A DNA stretch of 64,000 bases from Edaphobacter sp. (GCA_025462755.1 JAOAPF010000317.1:1-64000), one strand, 5' to 3'; numbered from the stretch's first letter, positions 54,641 through 62,676 are shown. Made by a program: numbers and translations. Notes: generated by a model not told the origin, from the sequence alone.

Positions 54641-54888
54641 TGTTTCCTCATGTTTCTGGCATGGAGACGCGTGAGTGCGTCCAGGTTGGCCTGACAGTTT
54701 TGAAGAACGATTTCGAGCAATCGTCTCTTCGTAAGAATCAGCCCCGCGGCATCGGGTTCAAATTTCTCGCGGAACTCTGCGAGTGTGACGATCTGCTGCT
54801 TCAAAGCATCCAGCGCGTCTGAATCTAGATCGCGGAGAGCCGTAACGGTTTCATCGAGGATGCCTGCTAAAGCCTCATTGATGGTCAT
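54628..54888 (-). CDS. flgN: FlgN-like export chaperone
   Basis: An 86-residue helical protein between flgM and flgK, the standard site of flgN. It has DAAGLILTKRRLLEIVLQNCQANLDALTRLHARN, a pattern seen in FlgN chaperones that escort FlgK and FlgL to the export gate. It is shorter than enteric FlgN (about 140 residues). The call rests on helical content and position. Confidence 0.75.
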   Translation of the reverse strand: MTINEALAGILDETVTALRDLDSDALDALKQQIVTLAEFREKFEPDAAGLILTKRRLLEIVLQNCQANLDALTRLHARNMRKQWAQ

Positions 54889-54890
54889 AC

Positions 54891-55199
54891 TTAGCCCAAC
54901 AAGGATTGGATGATCTTGTCAGCAACATTCGACGATGACACGATGTAGTTTCCAGCAGCGATCGCCTGCTGCAAGGATGCGACCTTTGCCGATCGTGCAT
55001 CCGAGCCTTCCAAAGCTTGAGCGACAAGGCCTCCGGTCGAGCTTAGGTTTGCTTGATCAACCTGTCCCACATTGGCGACCGATCCGCTCGCTCCCGAAAC
55101 GCTATCCGGTGCGCTAACCTGTGTCGCCGGGTTGGCCTGGGATGATGTGACCGAGTTGATCGTCGGCTGCAGACTATTGATTCCGCTTGCGTAACTCAT
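54891..55199 (-). CDS. flgM: Anti-sigma-28 factor FlgM
   Basis: A 102-residue protein with a disordered Ser-rich N-terminus and the conserved sigma-binding C-terminus DARSAKVASLQQAIAAGNYIVSSSNVADKIIQSLL. FlgM holds FliA inactive until it is exported through the completed hook. Start ATG 55199 with GGAGG upstream. A strong sigma-28 promoter motif lies 24 bases before it. Confidence 0.93.
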   Translation of the reverse strand: MSYASGINSLQPTINSVTSSQANPATQVSAPDSVSGASGSVANVGQVDQANLSSTGGLVAQALEGSDARSAKVASLQQAIAAGNYIVSSSNVADKIIQSLLG

Positions 55200-55222
55200 G
55201 TTGACCTCCGTCTACTTGAAAT

Positions 55223-55249
55223 GTATCGGCGCATAACCCGGAAACTTTA
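55223..55249 (-). promoter_or_regulatory. Sigma-28 (FliA) promoter of flgM-flgN-flgK-flgL
   Basis: On the minus strand the site reads TAAAGTTT-N11-GCCGATAC, matching the FliA consensus TAAAGTTT-N11-GCCGATAA at all but the last base. It places transcription about 17 bases before the flgM ATG. Confidence 0.85.
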
Positions 55250-55253
55250 GTAA

Positions 55254-55568
55254 CTAGGAGATTTTCCTTTGGGAATTTCGCTGATATTCAAGTGTCACTT
55301 TCGAGACGATTTGTTTCGCTATTCCGAAACCGCCCCCTTGAGAGATCGCGTTCGCGATGGACTCGGTTCCAAAACTACTTATCGTGTCAGAGGCTGTATC
55401 GTCGTTCTTCTCCTCGCCTCCCCAACTACTCTGTCCATGTTGCATGGGCTTTAGCAACTCCTGCAACATCGTTGCCTCAAACTGCTGAGCGGAATCGACT
55501 AGTTTGGCCTGCCTTTGCACTTCAGCTGTAGCCGGTGGCTGGCTGGTAGTATCGGCGCCGATCTTCAT
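55254..55568 (-). CDS. flgJ: Rod-binding protein FlgJ, N-terminal form
   Basis: A 104-residue protein with the rod-binding motif DSAQQFEATMLQELLKPMQ and FGTESIANAISQGGGFGIAKQIV. It lacks the muramidase domain fused to FlgJ in enterobacteria, so a separate peptidoglycan hydrolase must open the wall for the rod. Such short FlgJ proteins are usual outside gamma- and beta-proteobacteria. It overlaps flgI by four bases. Confidence 0.9.
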   Translation of the reverse strand: MKIGADTTSQPPATAEVQRQAKLVDSAQQFEATMLQELLKPMQHGQSSWGGEEKNDDTASDTISSFGTESIANAISQGGGFGIAKQIVSKVTLEYQRNSQRKIS

Positions 55569-56740
55569 AGCACTTCAATCTCCGCTTCCAGGGCCCCAGC
55601 AGACTTCATCGCTTGAAGAATCGAGATCACGTCACGCGCCGAGGCACCGATCGTCTGCAGACTGCGGACCAGGTCATCCACTGTTGCCCCTTGTTTTAGC
55701 TCAATCCGACTAACAGGTTTGTCCTGCGCCTGGATTGTTGTCTGTTGGACGACCTGCGTCGTACCACCGGACGAGAAAGCATTCGGCTGCGATACCTGAA
55801 ACTCACTCACCACATTGACAGCGAGTCCACCATGCAGGATAGAGACCGGCTGTAAGACAACCGTCCCTCCGATAACGACGGTTCCAGTGCGTTCGTTGAC
55901 GACGACCTTTGCCCGGGGAAAGACAGGCACCTCAATCGACTCAACCTGCGCTAGCAAGGCGGGAATCTCTTCACCGTTGGCGACCGACAGCTCGACTCGC
56001 CTGCTATCAAGAACGTGGGCAGCGGGACGTCCCAGAGCGTGATTGATTGCGAGAGCCATGGCCTCGGCACTTCGAAAATCGGCATCGTTCAGTAAGAGTG
56101 AAAACTGGCTTTTGCCCCCCAATTCCAGTGGCACTCCGCGTTCCACCATGGCCCCGAAAGGAACTCGAGCTGTATTCGGATGGTTGAATTGTTTCGTGTT
56201 GCCGTTAGCGGTCACCGAATACCCGCCTACGACAAGCGAGCCCTGTGCCTGGGCATAGATCTTGCCATCTGCTCCATAAAGAGGAGTCATCAAAAGCAGG
56301 CCGCCTTCGAGACTCCTCGCATCGCCTGCAGAAGAGACCGTAATATCAAGCTTAGTACCAGAGCGTGCGAAGGGTGGTAAAGTTGCCGAGACAAAAACCG
56401 CGGCCAAATTTTGGACGCGAATCGACGCTGCCGGAACACTCACTCCCATTCGAAGTAGCATAGAAGCCAGCGTTTGTATCGGGAAGGTTGTTTGCTGGCT
56501 ATCACCCGTGCCTTGCAGACCTACAACAATTCCATATCCAACGAGTTGATTATCGCGGATACCCTCGATCGAGGAGATGTCCTTGATCCGTGCCTGCCTT
56601 GGTGTTGACGGATCCGAGGCAAAAGCATGGGGAGCAAAAATCAAGAGCATCGTAAGCGCCCGCCCGCTCCAAAGATAGGCGCTGCTGACACAGATCTCGA
56701 GTGCTTTTGACATCTTCGATTCGCTAACTTGAGCCCACAT
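55565..56740 (-). CDS. flgI: Flagellar P-ring protein FlgI
   Basis: The 391-residue periplasmic subunit of the P-ring, the bushing in the peptidoglycan. A signal peptide is followed by the typical ARIKDISSIEGIRDNQLVGYGIVVGLQGTGDSQQTTFPIQTLASMLLRMGV and ends TVDDLVRSLQTIGASARDVISILQAMKSAGALEAEIEVL. The start may be a later ATG (about residue 10). Together with FlgH it implies a diderm envelope. Confidence 0.96.
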   Translation of the reverse strand: MWAQVSESKMSKALEICVSSAYLWSGRALTMLLIFAPHAFASDPSTPRQARIKDISSIEGIRDNQLVGYGIVVGLQGTGDSQQTTFPIQTLASMLLRMGVSVPAASIRVQNLAAVFVSATLPPFARSGTKLDITVSSAGDARSLEGGLLLMTPLYGADGKIYAQAQGSLVVGGYSVTANGNTKQFNHPNTARVPFGAMVERGVPLELGGKSQFSLLLNDADFRSAEAMALAINHALGRPAAHVLDSRRVELSVANGEEIPALLAQVESIEVPVFPRAKVVVNERTGTVVIGGTVVLQPVSILHGGLAVNVVSEFQVSQPNAFSSGGTTQVVQQTTIQAQDKPVSRIELKQGATVDDLVRSLQTIGASARDVISILQAMKSAGALEAEIEVL

Positions 56741-56749
56741 AGTTCCCCA

Positions 56750-57583
56750 CTAGAAGATCAATACTTTTTGCAGAAGCCGAACGAGAATGTTCTGGCGATG
56801 AGTGTAGTCATTGATAATTCCCTTCCCGCGCACTTCCAACTCGAGACTTGAAATGGCGGTCGACAGAACCTGGTTTTGCTGAGAGATATCTTCCGGTCGA
56901 ACCAATCCGCGCAGGATGATGGTCTGTGTTTGCTGGCTGAACTCTACCTGCCTGGCAGCTTCAATCACGAGCGTGCCGTTTGAGAGCACTTCGATCACTT
57001 GGCCTCCGAACGTTGTACTTAAGCTGGAATTCGTCGCGCTTGCTCCTTGCGCATTCAGTCCGGATGACGATGTCTGATTAACCAAATTCTGGAGTGCGTT
57101 GCCTGCGTGTAAAGTTCCGAATAGGCCTGAAACAGCAGAGCTCGCGTTAGAAGCCCGCGAGTTTTTTACCGTACCATCCGTAGAAGCTGCAAGGCTCTCT
57201 GAGACCACAACTGAAATCAGATCATGAGGCCGCATAGCCCGCACGTCAGTAGCCATACGAGTGAGCCGCCCGCTGTCGGTCCAGACCGAACCGGGAACAG
57301 CTTGAACATTGGAATTTTCCGCTCGCACCCGGTCTAGGTATGACGCTAAGGATGCGGCCGCGACATTCGGCTTTGGCTCAATTATTTTGTGGATGGCCTC
57401 AGCCTGTCCTCTCAACGAAGTGGTCGCCAATAACGAAAGCAATAGGACGGCGGTGGTCATGGCAAGAAAGCGTGGCCCTCGGTCGGGTGGCTGAAGTGTA
57501 ACTGCTACAAGTTCGATCAAGGCGCTGTCGTACGACTGCCAAAGGCTCGTGTTGAACGGCAAATCCATCAATATCAATCTCAT
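56750..57583 (-). CDS. flgH: Flagellar L-ring protein FlgH
   Basis: A 277-residue outer-membrane ring protein. After an exported N-terminus it has GSVWTDSGRLTRMATDVRAMRPHDLISVVVSES, and the C-terminal half shows LSNGTLVIEAARQVEFSQQTQTIILRGLVRPEDISQQNQVLSTAISSLELEVRGKGIINDYTHRQNILVRLLQKVLIF, diagnostic of FlgH. No clear lipobox Cys is seen, unlike the enteric lipoprotein. It overlaps flgA by four bases. Confidence 0.93.
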   Translation of the reverse strand: MRLILMDLPFNTSLWQSYDSALIELVAVTLQPPDRGPRFLAMTTAVLLLSLLATTSLRGQAEAIHKIIEPKPNVAAASLASYLDRVRAENSNVQAVPGSVWTDSGRLTRMATDVRAMRPHDLISVVVSESLAASTDGTVKNSRASNASSAVSGLFGTLHAGNALQNLVNQTSSSGLNAQGASATNSSLSTTFGGQVIEVLSNGTLVIEAARQVEFSQQTQTIILRGLVRPEDISQQNQVLSTAISSLELEVRGKGIINDYTHRQNILVRLLQKVLIF

Positions 57584-58134
57584 CTTGATTGCATCTCCAC
57601 ATCCAACGGTCCTCGAATGACGCCGGAGAACTGTTTCGGTATAGATAGATCGTCTGTGTTCCAGCGCAGCAGACGCACTCGTATGGTCTTACCCAACCCA
57701 CCACTCTCTTCCGATATTCCAGGAACTTCGATACGCAGAACGCCTTCCTGCCTCCACAATCGAACGACGTCGCCGGCCCGCACCAAAGGATCTGTCCTAA
57801 AGCCGCTGGTCACAGCACTCTCCATCTCTCGAGTCGAAGGAAGCGAGCTTGCTCCATTCGCTGGGAGCGCCAACACAGGCCACTCGGGATGATCACAACG
57901 AGATATCATCGCCCATCTCCGTCCTAGCACTTGGTCCGCCTGGATCCTCGTCACTCGGTAGCCGTCGTTCTCCGAGAGTGGAGAGAACGAAGAGTTCGCT
58001 ATGAGTGCGTCGATTGCTGCGCGTGGCGTGCTATAGCATGCGGCGCGCGACCAACTGGTCATGGACATTCCTTGTAGCATGACCGAAGAGACGATGCCGA
58101 CGCGTATCGGCCAGGAACAACAAACATTGCTCAT
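57580..58134 (-). CDS. flgA: P-ring assembly chaperone FlgA
   Basis: A 184-residue periplasmic chaperone, divergent but placed before flgH. The C-terminal SAF-like region is visible: TDPLVRAGDVVRLWRQEGVLRIEVPGISEESGGLGKTIRVRLLRWNTDDLSIPKQFSGVIRGPLDVEM. The N-terminus has a possible signal. The order flgF-flgG-flgA-flgH-flgI is standard and supports the call. Confidence 0.85.
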   Translation of the reverse strand: MSNVCCSWPIRVGIVSSVMLQGMSMTSWSRAACYSTPRAAIDALIANSSFSPLSENDGYRVTRIQADQVLGRRWAMISRCDHPEWPVLALPANGASSLPSTREMESAVTSGFRTDPLVRAGDVVRLWRQEGVLRIEVPGISEESGGLGKTIRVRLLRWNTDDLSIPKQFSGVIRGPLDVEMQSR

Positions 58135-58142
58135 AACGCTTC

Positions 58143-58931
58143 CTACCGGATAAGACCGTTGATCTGTGAGTACATATCGTCCGCGACATGAATTACTTTG
58201 GAGTTGCTCTCATAGGCGCGCTGCGCCAGGATCATCTGTACAAACTCGGCGACGACATCGACATTAGAGTTTTCCAGATAACCTTGCTGCAAGGTACCCA
58301 TTCCGCTGGTTCCTCCCGGCGCATCAATTATGGGGTTTCCAGAAGACTCCGTTTGCTGCAGCAAGTTGCCACCGATAGAGTTCAATCCTCCTGGATTGGC
58401 GAAGGTTGCCAACTGGATCGTGCCAAGCTGTGCAGCATTCGTCTGACCCGGAAGAGTCGCCGATACGATTCCATATTGGGAGATCGTAATGTTGGTTGCA
58501 TTCGAAGGAATGCTGATCGCAGGCAGGACTGTATCGCCGTTCGCGGTCACGAGCGTTCCCTGACTATTCGGATGGAAGTTTCCTGCTCTGGTGTAAGCAA
58601 TCGTTCCGTCGGGCCGAGATATCTGGAAGAAGCCTGCGCCTTGAATCGCCAGGTCAAGCGGACCGTTCGTCTGGTTGAAATTACCCTGCGTCATGATCAC
58701 TTCGCTGGTTGCGGATTTGGTTCCTAGGCCGACTTGCAAGCCGGCTGAAAGGGTCTGTTGGGTCTGTGCAGAACCTGGAGTGATGAGGTTCTGATAGATC
58801 ATGTCCTGAAACTGCACCTGACGCTGGTGAAAGCCCGTCGTTGCAGAGTTCGCGAGATTATTTGCTACCGTGTCCAGATTGGTTTGCTGGGCGCTCATTC
58901 CGCTTGCTGCTGTGTATAAGGCTCGGATCAT
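58143..58931 (-). CDS. flgG: Distal rod protein FlgG
   Basis: The main rod subunit, 262 residues. It begins MIRALYTAASGMSAQQTNLDTVANNLANSATTGFHQRQVQFQDMIYQ and ends LENSNVDVVAEFVQMILAQRAYESNSKVIHVADDMYSQINGLIR, both diagnostic of FlgG. Length is exact for the family. Confidence 0.97.
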   Translation of the reverse strand: MIRALYTAASGMSAQQTNLDTVANNLANSATTGFHQRQVQFQDMIYQNLITPGSAQTQQTLSAGLQVGLGTKSATSEVIMTQGNFNQTNGPLDLAIQGAGFFQISRPDGTIAYTRAGNFHPNSQGTLVTANGDTVLPAISIPSNATNITISQYGIVSATLPGQTNAAQLGTIQLATFANPGGLNSIGGNLLQQTESSGNPIIDAPGGTSGMGTLQQGYLENSNVDVVAEFVQMILAQRAYESNSKVIHVADDMYSQINGLIR

Positions 58932-58959
58932 TTCATTGCTCCTAATCTCGTGATTTGCG

Positions 58960-59715
58960 TCAGACTCGGGGAAGATCCTCTGAGGCTGTCTTGTCGAAAT
59001 CGTTGTTGAACACGCTGAGTGCTTTCTGCATCATCTCCGCCTGTCGTTGGACGAGCACTAACTGCATGGTCCCGTGAACGGCGTCTTCGTTGGCTCCTTC
59101 TACAGAACCTTGTTCGATCAAAGCGCTTGCCGGAATCGGCTTTGCTCCATTCGCATAGAAACGATTTGCACCTTCCGCGGTTAGAACCGATTTTTCGGCG
59201 AAGTCGAAGGCCCCCACCCTGCCTGCGATCACACTGCCGCCTGTTGTAGAGACGGAGATGCTGCCGCCTGGGGCGACGTAGATGGTGCCGGTGGGGATAG
59301 TGATGGGCTTCTGGTTGGCGTCGAGCACGGGTTCGCCCTGGGCGGTCTGAAGGACTCCGGTGGAGGAACGGGAGAAGGCACCATCTCGTGTGTATCTGAC
59401 TCCGCGGGATGTCTGGATGGCGAAGAAGCCCTGGCCTTCGAGGGCAAGGTCGAGCGGATTGCCGGTGGCTTTGATCTCTCCCTGGCCGAGATCGAGGCGG
59501 TTTCCGCCGAGGACGCCGAAGCCGTTTACGGCCTGGCCTACCTGCGAGGCAGTTTCAGGGTCCTGATCGACGCCTCCGGCGAGGACGCCGCTGAAGTAAT
59601 CGCGTTGTGCGCGGAAGCCGGCGGTTCCGGCGTTGGCCAGGTTGTTAGCTGCGGTGTCGAGCGCTTGAGTGCGCGCCAGGAGACCTGTGTATGCTGCGTA
59701 GAGTCCGCTGTCCAT
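58960..59715 (-). CDS. flgF: Proximal rod protein FlgF
   Basis: A 251-residue rod protein heading the second array. N-terminus MDSGLYAAYTGLLARTQALDTAANNLANAGTAGFRAQRDYF and C-terminus VEGANEDAVHGTMQLVLVQRQAEMMQKALSVFNNDFDKTASEDLPRV fit FlgF/FlgG. There is no ribosome site before the ATG, and the sigma-54-type motif ends only 13 bases upstream. Confidence 0.94.
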   Translation of the reverse strand: MDSGLYAAYTGLLARTQALDTAANNLANAGTAGFRAQRDYFSGVLAGGVDQDPETASQVGQAVNGFGVLGGNRLDLGQGEIKATGNPLDLALEGQGFFAIQTSRGVRYTRDGAFSRSSTGVLQTAQGEPVLDANQKPITIPTGTIYVAPGGSISVSTTGGSVIAGRVGAFDFAEKSVLTAEGANRFYANGAKPIPASALIEQGSVEGANEDAVHGTMQLVLVQRQAEMMQKALSVFNNDFDKTASEDLPRV

Positions 59716-59727
59716 GCCACTGGCTTA

Positions 59728-59743
59728 TGCAGTTGGGTGGCCG
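59728..59743 (-). promoter_or_regulatory. Putative sigma-54 promoter of flgF operon
   Basis: On the minus strand the site is CGGCCACCCAACTGCA, GG-N10-GC with TGCA at the -12 element. Transcription would begin about two bases before the flgF ATG, so the mRNA would be almost leaderless. The site shares a 145-base divergent region with the cheY promoter. Confidence 0.55.
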
Positions 59744-59785
59744 AAGTTCGTGACTCACGGGTTAGAAGACGCTAAGGCGTTCGCT

Positions 59786-59812
59786 CAAGGTTTGGTGACA
59801 GCTTGCCGATAC
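59786..59812 (+). promoter_or_regulatory. Sigma-28 promoter of cheY-cheX
   Basis: CAAGGTTT-N11-GCCGATAC matches the FliA consensus TAAAGTTT-N11-GCCGATAA with exact spacing and a nearly perfect -10 element. It lies 48 bases before the TTG start of cheY. Confidence 0.75.
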
Positions 59813-59860
59813 TGACTTCAGACCAGATGCAGTCTGGATGTTGAGGTTGGGGAGGGTTGG

Positions 59861-60250
59861 TTGCGAGCTCTAATTGTTGATGATTCGGCGGTGATGCGGA
59901 AGGTAATTGAGCGGGCGCTGGGGCAGGCCGGGCTGGAACTCACGGAGGTCTTGCAGGCCTCGAATGGTGAGGAGGCACTCCAGATGTTACGGGACAATCA
60001 AAGTGCTTCTACTCCTCTGGCGTTGATCCTGAGCGACATCAATATGCCGGTGATGGACGGATTGCAGTTTCTGGAGACCAGGCGTCAGGAGAATCTGGCG
60101 CAGGGCGTTCCGGTGGTGATGATTACGACCGAGGGCAATGAGGCGTTCGTTCTGCGCGCCATTGCTGCGGGTGCTCAGGGTTATATTTGCAAGCCGTTTA
60201 CTGCGGAGCAGGTGAAGGTGCGTGTGTTGCCGTTGCTCCGGGCGGCTTAG
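59861..60250 (+). CDS. CheY-like single-domain response regulator
   Basis: A 129-residue receiver domain. It has ALIVDDSAVMRKVI (acidic pair), phospho-acceptor Asp in ILSDINMPVMDG, Thr in MITTEGN and Lys in ICKPFT, the complete set for phosphorylation. No output domain. The start is TTG with GGAGG five bases upstream. The neighbours (sigma-28 promoter, CheX phosphatase gene, flagellar array) indicate a role in switching motor direction by binding FliM/FliN. Confidence 0.93.
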   Translation: MRALIVDDSAVMRKVIERALGQAGLELTEVLQASNGEEALQMLRDNQSASTPLALILSDINMPVMDGLQFLETRRQENLAQGVPVVMITTEGNEAFVLRAIAAGAQGYICKPFTAEQVKVRVLPLLRAA

Positions 60251-60305
60251 CCGCTTCCGTGATTGCTTTGCTGCATTTCAAATTTGAAGTGGGAAGAGGA
60301 CAGGC

Positions 60306-60758
60306 GTGACCAAGGAGCAGGATGAGGCAATGACTCGGCTCGACTCGGCCGTCTCGGAGGTATTTGAGACGATGCTGGAGCGAAGCTGCGATCCTTTGGA
60401 GGGCGAGGTCGATACGGTCGAAGGCCGGATCGTGGCGAGGATTCAATTTACCGGAGCGGTCGATGGCGAGTGTCTGTTATATGCGAGCCAGGCGACGGCA
60501 TCGGTGACGGCGGAGGTTTTGCTGGGAACTCCCTCCGAACCTCACGATCCTATGGTGGACGATGCGATCGGAGAGTTGTGCAACATGATCGCCGGCGGCT
60601 GGAAGAGCAAACTTGCCTCTCCCGACTCGAACTGCATGATTTCGACTCCTGCGGTGACCAGGCAAGGGCTAGAGGGATATCAGCCGAAGTTCGGGACTAA
60701 GTTCAGCCGCAATTACTCCTTTCAGGGAAATGTGTTTGGGGTTGTGCTGGCGTTCTGA
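60306..60758 (+). CDS. cheX: CheX-type CheY-P phosphatase
   Basis: A 150-residue protein of the CheC/CheX/FliY family. The phosphatase motif E-x-x-N is seen in DDAIGELCNMIAGGWKSKL, with one such helix as in CheX rather than two as in CheC. It should dephosphorylate the CheY-like protein encoded 55 bases upstream. Start GTG with GAAGAGGACAGGC upstream. Confidence 0.88.
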   Translation: MTKEQDEAMTRLDSAVSEVFETMLERSCDPLEGEVDTVEGRIVARIQFTGAVDGECLLYASQATASVTAEVLLGTPSEPHDPMVDDAIGELCNMIAGGWKSKLASPDSNCMISTPAVTRQGLEGYQPKFGTKFSRNYSFQGNVFGVVLAF

Positions 60759-60834
60759 AGCTGCACTCCTCTCCTCCTCGAAATTGTGTAAAATCCTCAT
60801 AAGAGAAGACTTACTTTCAGACTTTTTCTGCAAG

Positions 60835-61034
60835 TATTCATAATAAAGGGTTCACAGTACAAAGGCTTCTTTCTAAAGAGGTTAGCCCCGGAGGGATGTC
60901 TTTATCCCTGCGGGGCTCGCTTGTTTTGAAGTATATACACAGTATAACATTTGGGACCTAACTAATTTTCACGTGGATGTACTTGCTGGCTAATGAGTTA
61001 GGTGGTTTCGGGGCCTGACATGCGATTTTTGGGC
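60835..61034 (-). repeat. Promoter-hairpin module and dispersed repeat, copy 3
   Basis: Read on the minus strand: GGCCCAAAAATCGCATGTCAGGCCCCGAAACCACC (61034-60998), TATACT (60946-60941), AAACAAGC, the hairpin AGCCCCG-CAGGGAT-loop-ATCCCTC-CGGGGCT (60917-60884), and CCCTTTATTATGAATA (60849-60835). The same order occurs at 51987-52190. The 650-base gap 60759-61407 holds only repeats. Confidence 0.65.
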
Positions 61035-61109
61035 CAAAAACGGGGAAAAATAATTTGGGGATTGATTCCGAAGATAAGAAAAGCGGTTCGCGCGTAGGGC
61101 GGATGCCCA

Positions 61110-61165
61110 CGTCGCGAAGATGGGGCACCCAAACTTGTGGTTATCCAGACCTGGGCCACCCGTCC
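61110..61165 (+). repeat. Left arm of ~56-bp inverted repeat
   Basis: CGTCGCGAAGATGGGGCACCC followed by AGACCTGGGCCACCCGTCC. The reverse complement of both segments in the same arrangement lies at 62307-62364. A related unit is at 41426-41464. Confidence 0.7.
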
Positions 61166-61407
61166 ATGACCACTTACATCGATGCCGGATCAAGTACAGG
61201 ACACGTCGCTTACCAAAACACCTGGTACCCGGCCCATCGAGTGAAGGTAGCGAACACTACTCTCTACCTGTTACACACCGCCCAATAGCGATACATGTTG
61301 CATAGCGGAATGCCTAACAGGACTCCGCCCTGAAGTGATTGGTTCGAGCCCTACGAAATCGATCCACTAAAACAAGAAACTCCCCTAACAGGGGAGCAAG
61401 GGTCAAA

Positions 61408-62233
61408 ATGAAATCCAAAAAGCAACTTCTCTTCCTATTACTCATAGTGTGGATGGCCGCAGTCACTCGAACGTACGCTCAGACAAGCGAGGTTGAGAAC
61501 CTTCCACGATCTTGAGGCCATGGACGCAGGAACGCCGGCCACTTTTGACAAAGCCGATCCCGTACTCGAACGACTTGTGCGATCAAATAGGGAAAACGTG
61601 GTACGGTCCCTACCAGTGATTTTCCAGGCAACCAGCGACCCTCATGTGTCCGTCCGCCGTGTAGCTGCCATGGCTTTATATCGGATAACGACGCGGCCTG
61701 ACGGTCAGGCATTGCTCTCGGCAGAGACCGCAACCTTCGCCGCGCTTCTCGCTGACACAGATATTCCAATTAGAAGAATCAGCATTTTGGCGATAGCCAC
61801 TTTGCGACCGAACGCCAGTTCGCCCCTCGTGCCACTTCTCAAGACTTACCTCGCCAGGCAGGACGCCGTTTCGACCATTGGCCCGGCTGTGGCTACAGTG
61901 CTGATGCAAGCTGCCCCGAACGACGCCGATAGTACCAACGCTGTTGTGCATTTCATGAGACCTCAGGATCAAACCTCAGCGAGCCGAGGTGTCTTACTGA
62001 ACGCGATCATGCATGTTGCAAAATCCCACAGCCGCGAGATCGGAAAGGAAGTGGCTGGCTACGCGGATGATCCCGACGAACAGACGAGTACCCTTGCAAT
62101 TGAAACTCTTCAATCGATGGGGAAGGATGTGGTCCTAGATAATCAGCAGTCCCTTTCCCGAATTGCGTCGGATACCAGAAGGACGCCGAACGTGCGCGCC
62201 GCCGCGACAAAGGCACTCTCGGCAGCTCCTTAA
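61408..62233 (+). pseudogene. Exported HEAT-repeat protein, frameshifted near its N-terminus
   Basis: ATG 61408 opens a signal peptide (MKSKKQLLFLLLIVWMAAVTRTYAQTSEVENLPRS) that stops at 61509. From about 61493 a second frame continues for 240 codons with helical HEAT-like repeats (SDPHVSVRRVAAMALYRI, TDIPIRRISILAIATL, TRRTPNVRAAATKAL). A single frameshift near 61485-61510 would join them into one exported protein of about 275 residues. The ORF-track TTG start at 61493 is probably not real. A small hairpin (CTCCCC-TAACA-GGGGAG) precedes the ATG. The product is flanked by an inverted repeat. Confidence 0.65.
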
Positions 62234-62306
62234 AGTTGAAGTCGGCGGAAACTCATCACGGCAAAAGACACCGCGGGCTAAAACCCAGATTCAAAAGATG
62301 GCAAAT

Positions 62307-62364
62307 GGGCGGGTGGCCCAGGTCTAACTACAGCAACAAAACCGGGTGCCCCATCTTCGCGACG
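62307..62364 (-). repeat. Right arm of ~56-bp inverted repeat
   Basis: GGCGGGTGGCCCAGGTCT and GGGTGCCCCATCTTCGCGACG are the reverse complements of the two segments at 61147-61165 and 61110-61130. The rest of the 514-base gap 62234-62747 holds ATTCCCA-AAA-TGGGAAT at 62508-62524 and a stem-loop listed separately, but no gene. Confidence 0.7.
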
Positions 62365-62643
62365 GTCTCATCGTCGCTAAGGTGGGCCATTTTCGTGGTA
62401 GCGAAAATCCCGATACTCTAAACTAGCCTATGCCGCTAGGACCAACCTGGTTCAATCCGTGAATCTTCTTTCATGAACTGATTCGGCGCAGAAGTGAGAA
62501 CCGTATTATTCCCAAAATGGGAATCGCTGAAAAATAAATCCGGGAAAAGTGGAAAATTTTCGAACCTGAAAAATGACCGTCAACTTACCAGCTTTCACCA
62601 GCAATCCACCACAAATTCACCATCGAAAAACCACGTTCTGCAC

Positions 62644-62676
62644 CCCGTTTTTGCCAAAACCCCCAGCAAAAACGGG
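62644..62676. terminator. 11-bp inverted repeat downstream of the 62.7-kb gene
   Basis: CCCGTTTTTGC and GCAAAAACGGG are perfect complements around an 11-base spacer, 72 bases after the stop of the minus-strand gene. There is no external T-run. It probably serves as a 3'-end structure. Confidence 0.45.

Noticed and set aside
61258-61290. ACACACCGCCC, identical to a conserved 16S rRNA 3'-region 11-mer
   Set aside because: The flanking bases do not match 16S rRNA on either side; a short chance match in a repeat region.
61338-61370. GGTTCGAGCCC resembling a tRNA T-arm
   Set aside because: No acceptor, D or anticodon stems can be built upstream, and the T-stem pairs poorly.
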